From positions 1-6,407 of the forward strand of contig CAMNYG010000086.1 of the NCBI GenBank assembly GCA_946570335.1: a stretch of DNA of 6,407 nucleotides, read 5' to 3'. The translations under genes and the position numbers were made by a program. The DNA is from an uncultured Dietzia sp. (GTDB lineage Bacteria > Actinomycetota > Actinomycetes > Mycobacteriales > Mycobacteriaceae). The notes beneath the pieces were generated by a model. It was not told the origin of the DNA. It worked only from the letters and a program-made list of their open reading frames with translations, and did no database searches. Positions 1 to 5,920 of this stretch are shown here, piece by piece (position 1 is the stretch's first letter; each line of letters starts with the position of its first letter).

Positions 1-110
1 CGCGCAGACCTCCGGCCGTGCGATTAACCGTTTGCGCAACACAGGAGAAACTTCCTCCACGTAGCCGGCGCAGGTGTACCGCTGGTCATCCGTGAGCAGG
101 TGCGAGGCAC
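1..110. other. Left-edge region with no supported gene
   Basis: I see no gene I can support here. One forward frame runs from the left edge to a TAA at 25-27. It could be the last nine codons of a gene lying outside the window, but this is too short to judge. An 8-bp palindrome, TTGCGCAA (32-39), sits in a relatively AT-rich patch, and a purine-rich GGAG (43-46) has no start codon suitably placed after it. The reverse-strand open frame across 24-254 is antisense to the start of the transporter and has a composition typical of a GC-rich shadow. Confidence 0.4.
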
Positions 111-116
111 TAGGTT
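111..116 (+). promoter_or_regulatory. Candidate -10 box for a leaderless transporter mRNA
   Basis: TAGGTT matches the actinobacterial -10 consensus TANNNT. It ends 7 nt before the GTG at 124, so transcription would begin at or next to the start codon. There is no good Shine-Dalgarno sequence ahead of either the GTG at 124 or the GTG at 100, which fits a leaderless mRNA. I could not find a convincing -35 box, which is common for such promoters. Confidence 0.45.
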
Positions 117-123
117 CAAAGGC

Positions 124-1533
124 GTGAGCACGTCTGAGTCTGGGCCGTCGTCCGTGACCGCCTCGTCGTCGTCATTCTCCCGCCCGTCGAGTCGGGTGCC
201 GCGCGGACGGGTCCTGGCGTGGGCGATGTGGGACTGGGGTTCGGCCGCGTTCAACGCGGTGATCGTGACGTTCGTCTTCTCCGTCTACCTCACCGACTCC
301 GTGGGCGCCGACCTGTCCGAGCCCTTCTCTGCAGCGACGTGGCTGTCGATCGCGATCGCGCTGGCGGGCCTGGTCATCGCGCTCACCGCACCGATCATGG
401 GGCAGCGAGCCGACCGCGGCGGGCGAAGGCGGCGGTCGTTGGCGATCTGGACGTACCTGACGATCGCGCTCACGGCGCTGATGTTCCTCGTCGATGCCGA
501 TGCGCCGAACCCGTGGTTCTGGGTCGGGCTGGTGCTGCTGGCGGTCGGATCGATCACGTTCGAATTCGCCGAGGTCTCGTACTTCGCGATGCTGCGGCAG
601 GTGTCGACACCGGCCACCGTCGGGCGGGTGTCCGGCTTTGGCTGGGCGATGGGCTATTTCGGCGGCATCTTCCTGCTGCTCGCGGCATTCCTGGGCTTCA
701 TCTCCGGCGACGGCGACGAGCGCGGCCTGCTCGGCATCACCGTCGACGGCGGCCTCAACGTACGGATGGTGTGCCTGGTCGCCGCCGTGTGGTTCGCGGT
801 GTTCGCGCTACCGGTGCTGCTCAAGGTCCCCGAGAACCGGCCGAGAGGAGAGGAGGACGACGACAACGCCGGTGCGGGCATCCTCGAGTCGTACCGCGTT
901 CTCTGGAGTGACCTGAAGGCGCTGTGGCAGCGCGACCCGCGGACGGTGAAGTTCTTCATCGCCAGCGCGATCTTCCGCGACGGACTGGCCGGCGTGTTCA
1001 CGTTCGGGGCGATCCTCGCGGTGACCGTCTACGACCTGGCAGCGGGGGACGTGCTGATCTTCGGTGTGGCCGCGAACATCGTGGCGGCGCTCGGAGCGGT
1101 GGCGGCCGGATATCTCGATGACAAGCTCGGACCCAAGACCGTGATCATCGGATCGCTGGTCTCGATGTTGATGACCATGACCGTGTTGCTGTTCGTCGAC
1201 GGCACCACGATGTTCTGGGTATTCGGTCTGCTCATGTGCCTGTTCGTGGGGCCAGCTCAGTCGGCGTCGCGCTCGTTCCTCGCGCGCCTGGTCCCGCCCG
1301 CGAGCGACGGCCAGATGTTCGGGCTGTATGCCACCACCGGGCGTGCCGTCTCCTTCCTCGCACCGTCACTGTTCGCCGTGTTCACAGCCGTGTTCGCAGC
1401 CGATCGTGCGGGTATCGCAGGGATCGCGCTCGTCCTGCTGGTGGGGCTGCTCCTGCTGCTGCCGGTGCGTACCCCGACCACCAGCGAGACCACCGAACAC
1501 TGGGCCGCGGACCCCTCCACTCCAACCGCCTGA
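124..1533 (+). CDS. MFS transporter, UMF1 / Atg22-like family
   Basis: This is an integral membrane transporter of the major facilitator superfamily, about 469 residues from GTG 124, with a hydrophobicity pattern consistent with 12 membrane helices. The first helix carries the motif W-x-x-W-D-W-G-S-A-A-F-N, followed by VTFVFSVYLTD; this aromatic 'DW..SAF' signature is typical of the UMF1 family related to the yeast vacuolar effluxer Atg22. The loop after the second helix has the MFS motif A-like GQRADRGGRRRR, beginning at about residue 93. A charged, acidic stretch (EEDDDNAG) lies in the central cytoplasmic loop between the two six-helix halves. Members of this family are mostly annotated only as transporters, and I cannot assign a substrate. 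Start choice: an in-frame GTG at 100 would add eight residues. I prefer 124 because it sits 7 nt after a -10 box, and the extension uses the rare AGG codon and lacks a ribosome binding site. The gene ends 103 bp from the stop of the convergent HAD gene. Confidence 0.85.
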   Translation: MSTSESGPSSVTASSSSFSRPSSRVPRGRVLAWAMWDWGSAAFNAVIVTFVFSVYLTDSVGADLSEPFSAATWLSIAIALAGLVIALTAPIMGQRADRGGRRRRSLAIWTYLTIALTALMFLVDADAPNPWFWVGLVLLAVGSITFEFAEVSYFAMLRQVSTPATVGRVSGFGWAMGYFGGIFLLLAAFLGFISGDGDERGLLGITVDGGLNVRMVCLVAAVWFAVFALPVLLKVPENRPRGEEDDDNAGAGILESYRVLWSDLKALWQRDPRTVKFFIASAIFRDGLAGVFTFGAILAVTVYDLAAGDVLIFGVAANIVAALGAVAAGYLDDKLGPKTVIIGSLVSMLMTMTVLLFVDGTTMFWVFGLLMCLFVGPAQSASRSFLARLVPPASDGQMFGLYATTGRAVSFLAPSLFAVFTAVFAADRAGIAGIALVLLVGLLLLLPVRTPTTSETTEHWAADPSTPTA

Positions 1534-1566
1534 CACTCTGCCCCGCAGGGGATCTGGTGGACAGAA

Positions 1567-1587
1567 TCCGCGGTGTCGGGGCGCGGA
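1567..1587. terminator. Possible hairpin between convergent genes
   Basis: TCCGCG (1567-1572) and CGCGGA (1582-1587) form a perfect 6-bp stem with a 9-nt loop. It lies between the converging stops of the transporter (1533) and the HAD gene (1637), so it could help end transcription from both sides. A smaller CCCC-GCA-GGGG stem lies at 1541-1551. Neither is followed by a T-run on either strand, so this is a weak, non-canonical terminator candidate. Confidence 0.25.
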
Positions 1588-1636
1588 GCGCACCTGGCGT
1601 CGAGTGAATCCTGCGTCGGCCGGGTGGGCCCGTAGG

Positions 1637-2341
1637 TCAGGGGAGGCCGTTGAGGAGCTCCCGCACAGCGGCGGCGTCGTCGACGATGTCGGAGAACCCT
1701 GCGGCCCGGAGTTCATCGTCGCCGATCCCGCCCGTGCGCACCGCGATCGAGCGGATGCCCAGCTTCGTCGCGGCGATCGCGTCCCACGTGGCGTCGCCGA
1801 CCATGATCGCGTCCGCGGCGTCGACACCCGCGCGGCCGAGGGCGATGCCGACGATCGTCGGATCAGGCTTGGCCCGGTCCACGTCCTCGCCCGTGGTCAC
1901 GGCGTCCACGTGGCTGTCCACGTCCAGCAACCGGCGAGCCTCGGCGAACTCCGAGGGTGGCGCCGATGTGGCGAGCACGGTGATCCACCCGCGCTGATGT
2001 GCGTCCCGCACGAGATCGCGGGCGCCCGGCAACAGTCGCAGCGATCTGGCGGCTTCGGCGAAATACCGGCTGTGCAGGTCCTTCGCCCGGCTCGCGATGC
2101 GACCGCCGTTCTCGTCGTCGTCGACCCCCGCGACCTCGAGCAACTCGGCGACGAGCGTGGCCCCGTCCTTTCCCACGCGGCGGTGCACCTCCACATGGGG
2201 CACGGTCGCACCGGCCTCATCGAGCGCGCGGTGCCACGTCGACACGTGGAGGTACGTGGAATCGACCAGCGTGCCGTCGACGTCCAGGAGCAGCGCGCGG
2301 GGACGGTCGGCCGGTGTCGCGGAGGTCGGTGATGAGGCCAT
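1637..2341 (-). CDS. HAD-family hydrolase (phosphoglycolate phosphatase-like)
   Basis: This is a soluble phosphatase-type hydrolase of the haloacid dehalogenase superfamily, 234 residues from the ATG at 2341. All four HAD motifs are present. Motif I is LLLDVDGTLVDS, with nucleophile Asp20 and acid/base Asp22. Motif II is VLATSAP (Thr125/Ser126). Motif III is Lys158 in RAKPDP. Motif IV is MVGDATWD, with Asp183 and Asp187 for Mg2+. The helical cap inserted after motif I (about residues 30-100) is the subfamily IA arrangement seen in phosphoglycolate phosphatase and beta-phosphoglucomutase relatives. The complete catalytic set argues for an active phosphomonoesterase, but the substrate cannot be read from sequence. 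The open frame extends 45 codons further upstream, but that part is low-similarity sequence crossing the divergent promoter region, so ATG 2341 (MASSPTSATP) is the better start. The ribosome binding site before it is poor. The gene is divergent from the F420 oxidoreductase, 113 bp away. Confidence 0.9.
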   Translation of the reverse strand: MASSPTSATPADRPRALLLDVDGTLVDSTYLHVSTWHRALDEAGATVPHVEVHRRVGKDGATLVAELLEVAGVDDDENGGRIASRAKDLHSRYFAEAARSLRLLPGARDLVRDAHQRGWITVLATSAPPSEFAEARRLLDVDSHVDAVTTGEDVDRAKPDPTIVGIALGRAGVDAADAIMVGDATWDAIAATKLGIRSIAVRTGGIGDDELRAAGFSDIVDDAAAVRELLNGLP

Positions 2342-2385
2342 GCCCCGACCGTGCCGCGTGGCCGTGAGTACGGCAACCGGATGGC

Positions 2386-2422
2386 ATGCGCGACCTGTGG
2401 TGACGGAATGCGCGACCGGTGG
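2386..2422. repeat. Tandem 15-bp direct repeat, 22-bp period, in divergent promoter region
   Basis: ATGCGCGACCTGTGG (2386-2400) and ATGCGCGACCGGTGG (2408-2422) match at 14 of 15 positions and are offset by 22 bp, about two turns of the helix. They lie between the starts of the divergent HAD and F420 oxidoreductase genes. This arrangement would suit cooperative binding of a regulator on one face of the DNA. No regulator gene is present in the window. Confidence 0.5.
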
Positions 2423-2430
2423 CGCCACCG
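2417..2430. promoter_or_regulatory. Perfect 14-bp palindrome, candidate operator
   Basis: CGGTGGCGCCACCG is a perfect inverted repeat with no spacer. It overlaps the end of the second direct-repeat copy and ends 24 bp before the start codon of the F420 oxidoreductase, where a repressor dimer could block transcription or ribosome entry. No clear -10 box was found nearby for either gene, so placement relative to the transcription start is unknown. Confidence 0.4.
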
Positions 2431-2454
2431 AATCGACCCGCGCACGGTGGAGAC

Positions 2455-3444
2455 ATGACACGTTTCGGCTACACACTCATGACCGAACAGTCCGGCCCCA
2501 AGGAACTCGTGCGCTACGCGGCGGCCGCAGAGACGGCGGGATTCGACTTCGAGGTGGCCTCCGACCACTACTTCCCGTGGCTGAGCTCGCAGGGGCACGC
2601 GCCGTACGTGTGGAGCGTGCTCGGGGCCGTTGCGCACGTGACCGAACGGGTGGACCTGGCCACCTACGTGACCTGCCCGATCCTGCGCTACCACCCGGCC
2701 GTGGTGGCGCAGAAGGCCGCGACCGTGCAGATCCTCGCCGACGGACGGTTCATGCTCGGGATCGGCGCCGGCGAGAACCTCAACGAGCACGTGGTGGGGC
2801 GGGGGTGGCCGGCGCTGGACGAGCGACACGAGATGACCGTCGAGGCGTTGGAGATCATCCGTGCGCTGTTCGACGGCGGTCTCGTCACCTACTCGGGTGA
2901 GCACTATCGGGTGGATTCGGCCCGACTGTGGGATCTGCCCGACACGCGCGTGCCGATCGGCGTGGCCGCGGGCGGGGAGAAGGCGCTCGAACGGTTGGCG
3001 CAGCTCGGTGACCACCTCATCGCCACCGAGCCCCAACCCGCCTACATCGAGGGGTGGAACGCGATGGAGGGGCGGCCGAAGATCGGGGACGGCGCACGGG
3101 CGATCGCCCAGATCCCGATCAGCTGGGACCCGGACTCCGAAAAGGCGGCGGTCGAGCGCGCGCACGACCAGTTCCGGTGGTTCGCCGGCGGATGGGCCGT
3201 CAACGCCGACCTGCCCACGACCGCCGGGTTCGCCGCGGCGACGAAGTTCGTGCGGCCCGAGGACGTTGAGGATCAGCTGGCCTGCGGGCCGGACCTCGAC
3301 GCGATCGTGGAGAAGGTGCGGCCGTACTGGGAGGCCGGCTACACCGACATCGCGCTGATCCAGATCGGCGACTCCACGCTCGATCGGTTCCTGGCCGAGG
3401 CGGCAGGGCCGCTGCTCGCACGTCTGCGGGAGGCCGCGGGCTGA
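2455..3444 (+). CDS. LLM-class F420-dependent oxidoreductase (FGD-like family)
   Basis: This is a luciferase-like monooxygenase-fold oxidoreductase of 329 residues, predicted to use deazaflavin coenzyme F420 in the cytoplasm. It resembles the F420-dependent glucose-6-phosphate dehydrogenase (FGD) family along its length: an N-terminal GYTLMTEQ strand, VASDHYFPW (His38, Trp42), RYHPAVVAQKAAT, then GIGAGENLNE with Glu107, and a later PIGVAAGG strand. His38, Trp42 and Glu107 line up with catalytic His40, Trp44 and Glu109 of mycobacterial FGD as I recall that enzyme. The segment holding FGD's phosphate-binding Lys198 reads IATEPQPAYIEGW here, with Gln194 in its place. The substrate is therefore probably not glucose 6-phosphate; alcohol or other hydride-transfer substrates are possible. 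Start: ATG 2455 has GGTGGAG at 2446-2452, though only 2 nt separate it from the ATG; an in-frame GTG at 2419 lies inside the palindrome and is unlikely. A hairpin follows the stop. Confidence 0.88.
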   Translation: MTRFGYTLMTEQSGPKELVRYAAAAETAGFDFEVASDHYFPWLSSQGHAPYVWSVLGAVAHVTERVDLATYVTCPILRYHPAVVAQKAATVQILADGRFMLGIGAGENLNEHVVGRGWPALDERHEMTVEALEIIRALFDGGLVTYSGEHYRVDSARLWDLPDTRVPIGVAAGGEKALERLAQLGDHLIATEPQPAYIEGWNAMEGRPKIGDGARAIAQIPISWDPDSEKAAVERAHDQFRWFAGGWAVNADLPTTAGFAAATKFVRPEDVEDQLACGPDLDAIVEKVRPYWEAGYTDIALIQIGDSTLDRFLAEAAGPLLARLREAAG

Positions 3445-3472
3445 GCTGTGGTCAGCGTCGGAGGGTGTGCGG

Positions 3473-3491
3473 CGGTCGGTCGAGCCGACCG
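3473..3491 (+). terminator. Hairpin downstream of the F420 oxidoreductase gene
   Basis: CGGTCGG (3473-3479) pairs perfectly with CCGACCG (3485-3491) across a 5-nt TCGAG loop. It starts 28 nt after the stop codon of the oxidoreductase gene. No T-run follows, as is common for actinobacterial hairpins, so it is a plausible but unproven terminator. It also keeps transcription from entering the antisense strand of the tRNA gene. Confidence 0.45.
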
Positions 3492-3552
3492 TGGCCCGAG
3501 CGGCCCGAGGTGGACCGTGGGAGTGCACAACCTGGGCTCATTCCCAACTGGG

Positions 3553-3625
3553 CGCCCCCGAGAGGATTCGAACCCCTGACCAGCCGGGTAGAAACCGGAT
3601 GCTCTATCCACTGAGCTACGGAGGC
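3553..3625 (-). tRNA. tRNA-Arg, anticodon UCU
   Basis: A complete 73-nt cloverleaf folds on the - strand. The acceptor stem is GCCTCCG/CGGGGGC with one U4-G69 wobble. The D arm is GCTC/GAGC with an 8-nt loop. The anticodon loop is TTTCTAC with anticodon TCT (plus-strand positions 3590-3592). The variable loop has 5 nt. The T arm is AGGGG-TTCGAAT-CCTCT with one G-U pair. The discriminator base is G. The next bases are CCC, so the 3' CCA is not encoded and must be added after transcription. The tRNA reads the AGA and AGG codons, which are rare in these genes. The outermost anticodon-stem pair (27-43) is U-C, a mismatch, leaving four G-C pairs. The gene is divergent from the CopD-CtaG gene. Confidence 0.95.
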
Positions 3626-3657
3626 AGGCGACGCACTCGCGAGGCGGCGCCGGGTGA

Positions 3658-3685
3658 ATGGTAGCCGATGCCGGGGGCGTGTTGA
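3658..3685 (-). promoter_or_regulatory. Candidate promoter of tRNA-Arg
   Basis: Read on the - strand, TCAACA (3680-3685, four of six matches to TTGACA) is followed after 16 nt by TACCAT (3658-3663), which fits the TANNNT -10 consensus. Transcription would start near 3651, giving a 5' leader of about 26 nt before the mature tRNA end at 3625. Confidence 0.4.
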
Positions 3686-3690
3686 GAAGG

Positions 3691-3704
3691 CGCGAATCGT
3701 CGCG
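3691..3704. repeat. Short inverted repeat ahead of the CopD-CtaG promoter
   Basis: CGCGA (3691-3695) and TCGCG (3700-3704) flank a 4-bp ATCG spacer. The repeat ends 16 bp before the predicted -10 box of the CopD-CtaG gene, so it occupies the -35 region. It could be an operator, but 5-bp GC-rich arms are short enough to arise by chance. Confidence 0.25.
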
Positions 3705-3720
3705 GGGGCCTCCGTCTTCC

Positions 3721-3726
3721 TACGAT
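3721..3726 (+). promoter_or_regulatory. Candidate -10 box for a leaderless CopD-CtaG mRNA
   Basis: TACGAT is a full match to TANNNT and ends exactly 7 nt before the ATG at 3734, predicting a transcript that begins at the start codon. The GGAGG at 3727-3731 looks like a ribosome binding site but is only 2 nt from that ATG, too close for usual use. The ATG at 3725 falls inside the -10 box and so would not be transcribed from this promoter. Confidence 0.5.
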
Positions 3727-3733
3727 GGAGGTC

Positions 3734-5764
3734 ATGACGTCGTCGAAGTCCGCTCCCACCATGCTCGGACGGCTCGGGGCCCGGGGGGTCTTCCTCCTCG
3801 TGGTGCTCCTCGCGGCGGTGGCGGCCGCAGTGGTTATCCCACTGTCGACCATGTCCACCCAGCTGGCGCTCGAGATGATCGGTGTGCCCGATCCGGGGGT
3901 GCTGACCACGGCGGGGCTGCCGGCGATCCGGGCCATCGGCGAGCTCCTGGCGTCGGTGGCGGTGGGTACCGCGCTGTTCGCGGCGTTCTTCACCCCGCCG
4001 CAGAAGGACAAGACACTCGACGTCGACGGCTATCGCATGCAGCAGATCTCGTCGTGGGCGAACATCGCCTGGGCGGTTGCCGCTGCCCTGCTCATCCCGC
4101 TGACACTCTCGGACGTCTCCGGCCGGACCTTCGTCCAGTCACTGCCACCAGACCAGTGGCTGGTGGCGATCAATCAGATCGATGTGGCGTCCTCGTGGCG
4201 GTGGGCCGCCATCATCGCGCTGGTGGCGGGCATCGGGCAGCGACTCACACTGAGCTGGCGCTGGTCGGTGATCTGGCTGGCCGTGACGGTGCTGTCCCTG
4301 CTTCCGGTCGCGGCCACGGGCCACGCCTCCGGAAGCACGGCGCACGACCTCGCCACCAACTCGCTGATCATCCACTTGTTCAGCGCCGCGTTCTACGTCG
4401 GTGGGCTGGTCGCGGTGATCATCCACACCATGCGCGGCGGCACCCGCGTGGCTCTGGCGCTGCGCCGCTACTCGGTGGTCGCCACCGTCGCGATCGTCGC
4501 GCTGGGCTTCAGCGGTGTGATCAACGCGCTGGTTCGAGTGCATCCGGGTGACCTGTTCAGCTCGACCTACGGGCTGCTCATCGTCTCCAAGGCGCTGCTG
4601 CTGTGCCTGCTCGGAATGTTCGGGCTCGCGATCCGGCGCCGCATCATCGCCAAGATCGAGACCAAGAACGCCAACGCGCCCGTCGACCGGGCCACGCTGC
4701 TGCGGATCATCCTGGTGGAGTCCGTGGTGATGGCGGGCACGATCGGGCTGTCGGTGTCGCTCGGCCGCACCCCGCCGCCGGCGCCCCTGTATGTCCCGAC
4801 CCGGCAGGAGGCGCTGCTCGGGTTCGAGCTGCCCGGGCCGTTCTCGTTCGGGACGGTCTTCGGTCTGTGGCGATTCGACCTGGTCGTCGGCCTGGCCTCG
4901 GTGGTGCTGCTGGGCCTGTACCTCTGGGGCGTCATCCACCTACGGCGCCGTGGGGATTCGTGGCCCGCGGGTCGGACGTTCTTCTGGGTGTCCGGCTGCG
5001 TGGTGCTGTTCGTCACGACCAGCTCCGGCCTGGGGATGTACATGATGGCCGACTTCGCCAGCCACATGGTGGGCCACATGCTCATCTCGATGCTCGCCCC
5101 GGTGTTCCTGGCCCTCGGTGGCCCGCTCACCCTGGCTCTGCGTGCGCTTCCCCCGGCCGGCCGCGGCAACCCGCCCGGCCCGCGCCCGTGGGGCGTCGAG
5201 TGCATGAACAACCCGCCCTCGCGTTTCCTCACGCATCCGGTCGTGGCGTCGATCCAGTTCGTGGCGGGTTTCTACCTGATCTACTTCGGCGGCTTCTACC
5301 AGACGATCGCGTCAGAACACCTGGGCCACATGTTCATGAACGTGCACTTCCTCATCAGTGGCTACCTCTTCTACTGGGTGATCATCGGCGTGGATGCGGC
5401 GCCGCGTCAGTTCACGTCGATGTACATGCTGATGGTGCTGCTCGGCTCACTGCCGTTCCACGCGTTCTTCGGCATCCTGCTGATGAACTACCCGACGGTC
5501 CTGGCCGAGCCCTGGTACTCGGGGATCGGGCTGCCCTGGATCCCGGACCTTCTGCAGAGTCAACGGGTCGGTGGCGGTGTGGCCTGGGCGATGGGGGAGA
5601 TACCCCTGTTCATCGTCATGATCGCGCTGGCCTGGCAGTGGTACCAGAGCGACATGCGCGAGGCCCGGCGCTCGGAGCGGCAGGCCGAGCGTGACGACGA
5701 CGCCGAGCTCAGAGCCTATAACGAGATGCTCGCCCAGATGGCCGAGGCGGACCGCCGGCACTGA
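3734..5764 (+). CDS. ctiP: CopD-CtaG fusion, copper transport / cytochrome c oxidase assembly (CtiP-type)
   Basis: This is a polytopic membrane protein of 676 residues with about 15 hydrophobic segments, joining two families. The N-terminal half (to about residue 345) is CopD-like, with histidines at 197 (ATGHASG), 204, 214 (LIIHLFSAAFYVGG) and 231. The C-terminal half (about 380-650) is a Caa3_CtaG domain with a conserved histidine set: His444 and His448 (SHMVGHM), His529, His532 and His538 (EHLGHMFMNVH), and His576 (LPFHAFFG). These are likely copper ligands. The linker RTPPPAPLYVPT lies outside the membrane. A charged cytosolic tail, rich in Arg, Glu and Asp, follows the last helix. From family knowledge, the corynebacterial fusion CtiP supplies copper to the CuB site of the aa3 oxidase and M. 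tuberculosis Rv0102 is similar, so I infer the same role. Length fits the family. Start: ATG 3734 is preferred over ATG 3725 because 3725 lies in the -10 box. The next gene is ssb. Confidence 0.88.
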   Translation: MTSSKSAPTMLGRLGARGVFLLVVLLAAVAAAVVIPLSTMSTQLALEMIGVPDPGVLTTAGLPAIRAIGELLASVAVGTALFAAFFTPPQKDKTLDVDGYRMQQISSWANIAWAVAAALLIPLTLSDVSGRTFVQSLPPDQWLVAINQIDVASSWRWAAIIALVAGIGQRLTLSWRWSVIWLAVTVLSLLPVAATGHASGSTAHDLATNSLIIHLFSAAFYVGGLVAVIIHTMRGGTRVALALRRYSVVATVAIVALGFSGVINALVRVHPGDLFSSTYGLLIVSKALLLCLLGMFGLAIRRRIIAKIETKNANAPVDRATLLRIILVESVVMAGTIGLSVSLGRTPPPAPLYVPTRQEALLGFELPGPFSFGTVFGLWRFDLVVGLASVVLLGLYLWGVIHLRRRGDSWPAGRTFFWVSGCVVLFVTTSSGLGMYMMADFASHMVGHMLISMLAPVFLALGGPLTLALRALPPAGRGNPPGPRPWGVECMNNPPSRFLTHPVVASIQFVAGFYLIYFGGFYQTIASEHLGHMFMNVHFLISGYLFYWVIIGVDAAPRQFTSMYMLMVLLGSLPFHAFFGILLMNYPTVLAEPWYSGIGLPWIPDLLQSQRVGGGVAWAMGEIPLFIVMIALAWQWYQSDMREARRSERQAERDDDAELRAYNEMLAQMAEADRRH

Positions 5765-5796
5765 GTCCGAACTCTTCGTCGTCGTCGGGGTCTTCC

Positions 5797-5826
5797 CTCT
5801 CCACAGGTGCCGTCCCCGTCCACAGG
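5797..5826 (+). repeat. Two TCCACAGG repeats resembling DnaA boxes, upstream of ssb
   Basis: TCCACAGG occurs at 5800-5807 and 5819-5826, same orientation, 19 bp apart. The nonamers CTCTCCACA (5797-5805) and CCGTCCACA (5816-5824) each match seven of nine positions of the actinobacterial DnaA box TTGTCCACA. They lie between the CopD-CtaG stop and ssb. DnaA control of this ssb is an inference; the match is imperfect and no AT-rich element is nearby, so this is not an origin. Confidence 0.3.
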
Positions 5827-5857
5827 AACGTCGCCGCGGGCGGTGGGAACCAGGGGT

Positions 5858-5874
5858 GACGACGACGACGTCGT
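5858..5874. repeat. GAC-rich triplet run and 10-bp palindrome in ssb upstream region
   Basis: Four GAC triplets run from 5858 to 5869 and merge into the perfect palindrome ACGACGTCGT (5865-5874). The run is also complementary over 11 bp to CGTCGTCGTCG at 5777-5787 just after the CopD-CtaG stop, so the two could pair across about 72 nt. The triplet simplicity makes chance likely. No TANNNT box occurs anywhere in 5765-5935, so the ssb promoter is not evident. Confidence 0.3.
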
Positions 5875-5889
5875 GCACTCTTTCGGTCA

Positions 5890-5914
5890 CGGGGCCGACG
5901 CCCGGTCGGCCCCG
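5890..5914 (+). terminator. 10-bp hairpin before the ssb ribosome binding site
   Basis: CGGGGCCGAC (5890-5899) and GTCGGCCCCG (5905-5914) form a perfect 10-bp, GC-rich stem with a 5-nt GCCCG loop. This is the strongest hairpin seen in the window. It lies 125 nt after the CopD-CtaG stop and ends 6 nt before the ssb Shine-Dalgarno sequence. No T-run follows. It could be a U-less terminator for the upstream gene or a structured 5' leader that tunes ssb translation; the sequence alone does not decide. Confidence 0.55.
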
Positions 5915-5920
5915 ACGACG

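Noticed and set aside
1328..2332. 334-codon + strand open frame spanning the transporter end and antisense to the HAD gene
   Set aside because: It is out of frame with the transporter and antisense to all HAD motifs; composition is that of a GC-rich shadow and no domain is recognisable.
2419..2454. Upstream GTG start for the F420 oxidoreductase, adding 12 residues
   Set aside because: The GTG lies inside the 14-bp palindrome, has no ribosome binding site, and the family begins at the GYT strand close to ATG 2455.
1897..3528. 543-codon open frame on the - strand, antisense to the F420 gene and running into the HAD gene in another frame
   Set aside because: Its predicted protein is rich in Arg, Pro, Gly and His with no recognisable domain, and it overlaps two well-supported genes. 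Long antisense frames are expected in high-GC coding DNA.
3543..3552. CCCAACTGGG inverted repeat next to the tRNA 3' end as a terminator
   Set aside because: The stem is only 4 bp with a 2-nt loop and no T-run follows on the - strand; it is not a credible terminator.
4139..4939. 266-codon - strand open frame inside the CopD-CtaG gene
   Set aside because: It is rich in Gln, Arg, Asp and His repeats typical of antisense reading of hydrophobic codons, and it overlaps a clear membrane protein gene.
5846..5873. GGAAC (5846-5850) as a possible ECF sigma factor -35 box for ssb
   Set aside because: The expected -10 GTT motif at the right spacing is absent; only a CGTCG sequence is found.
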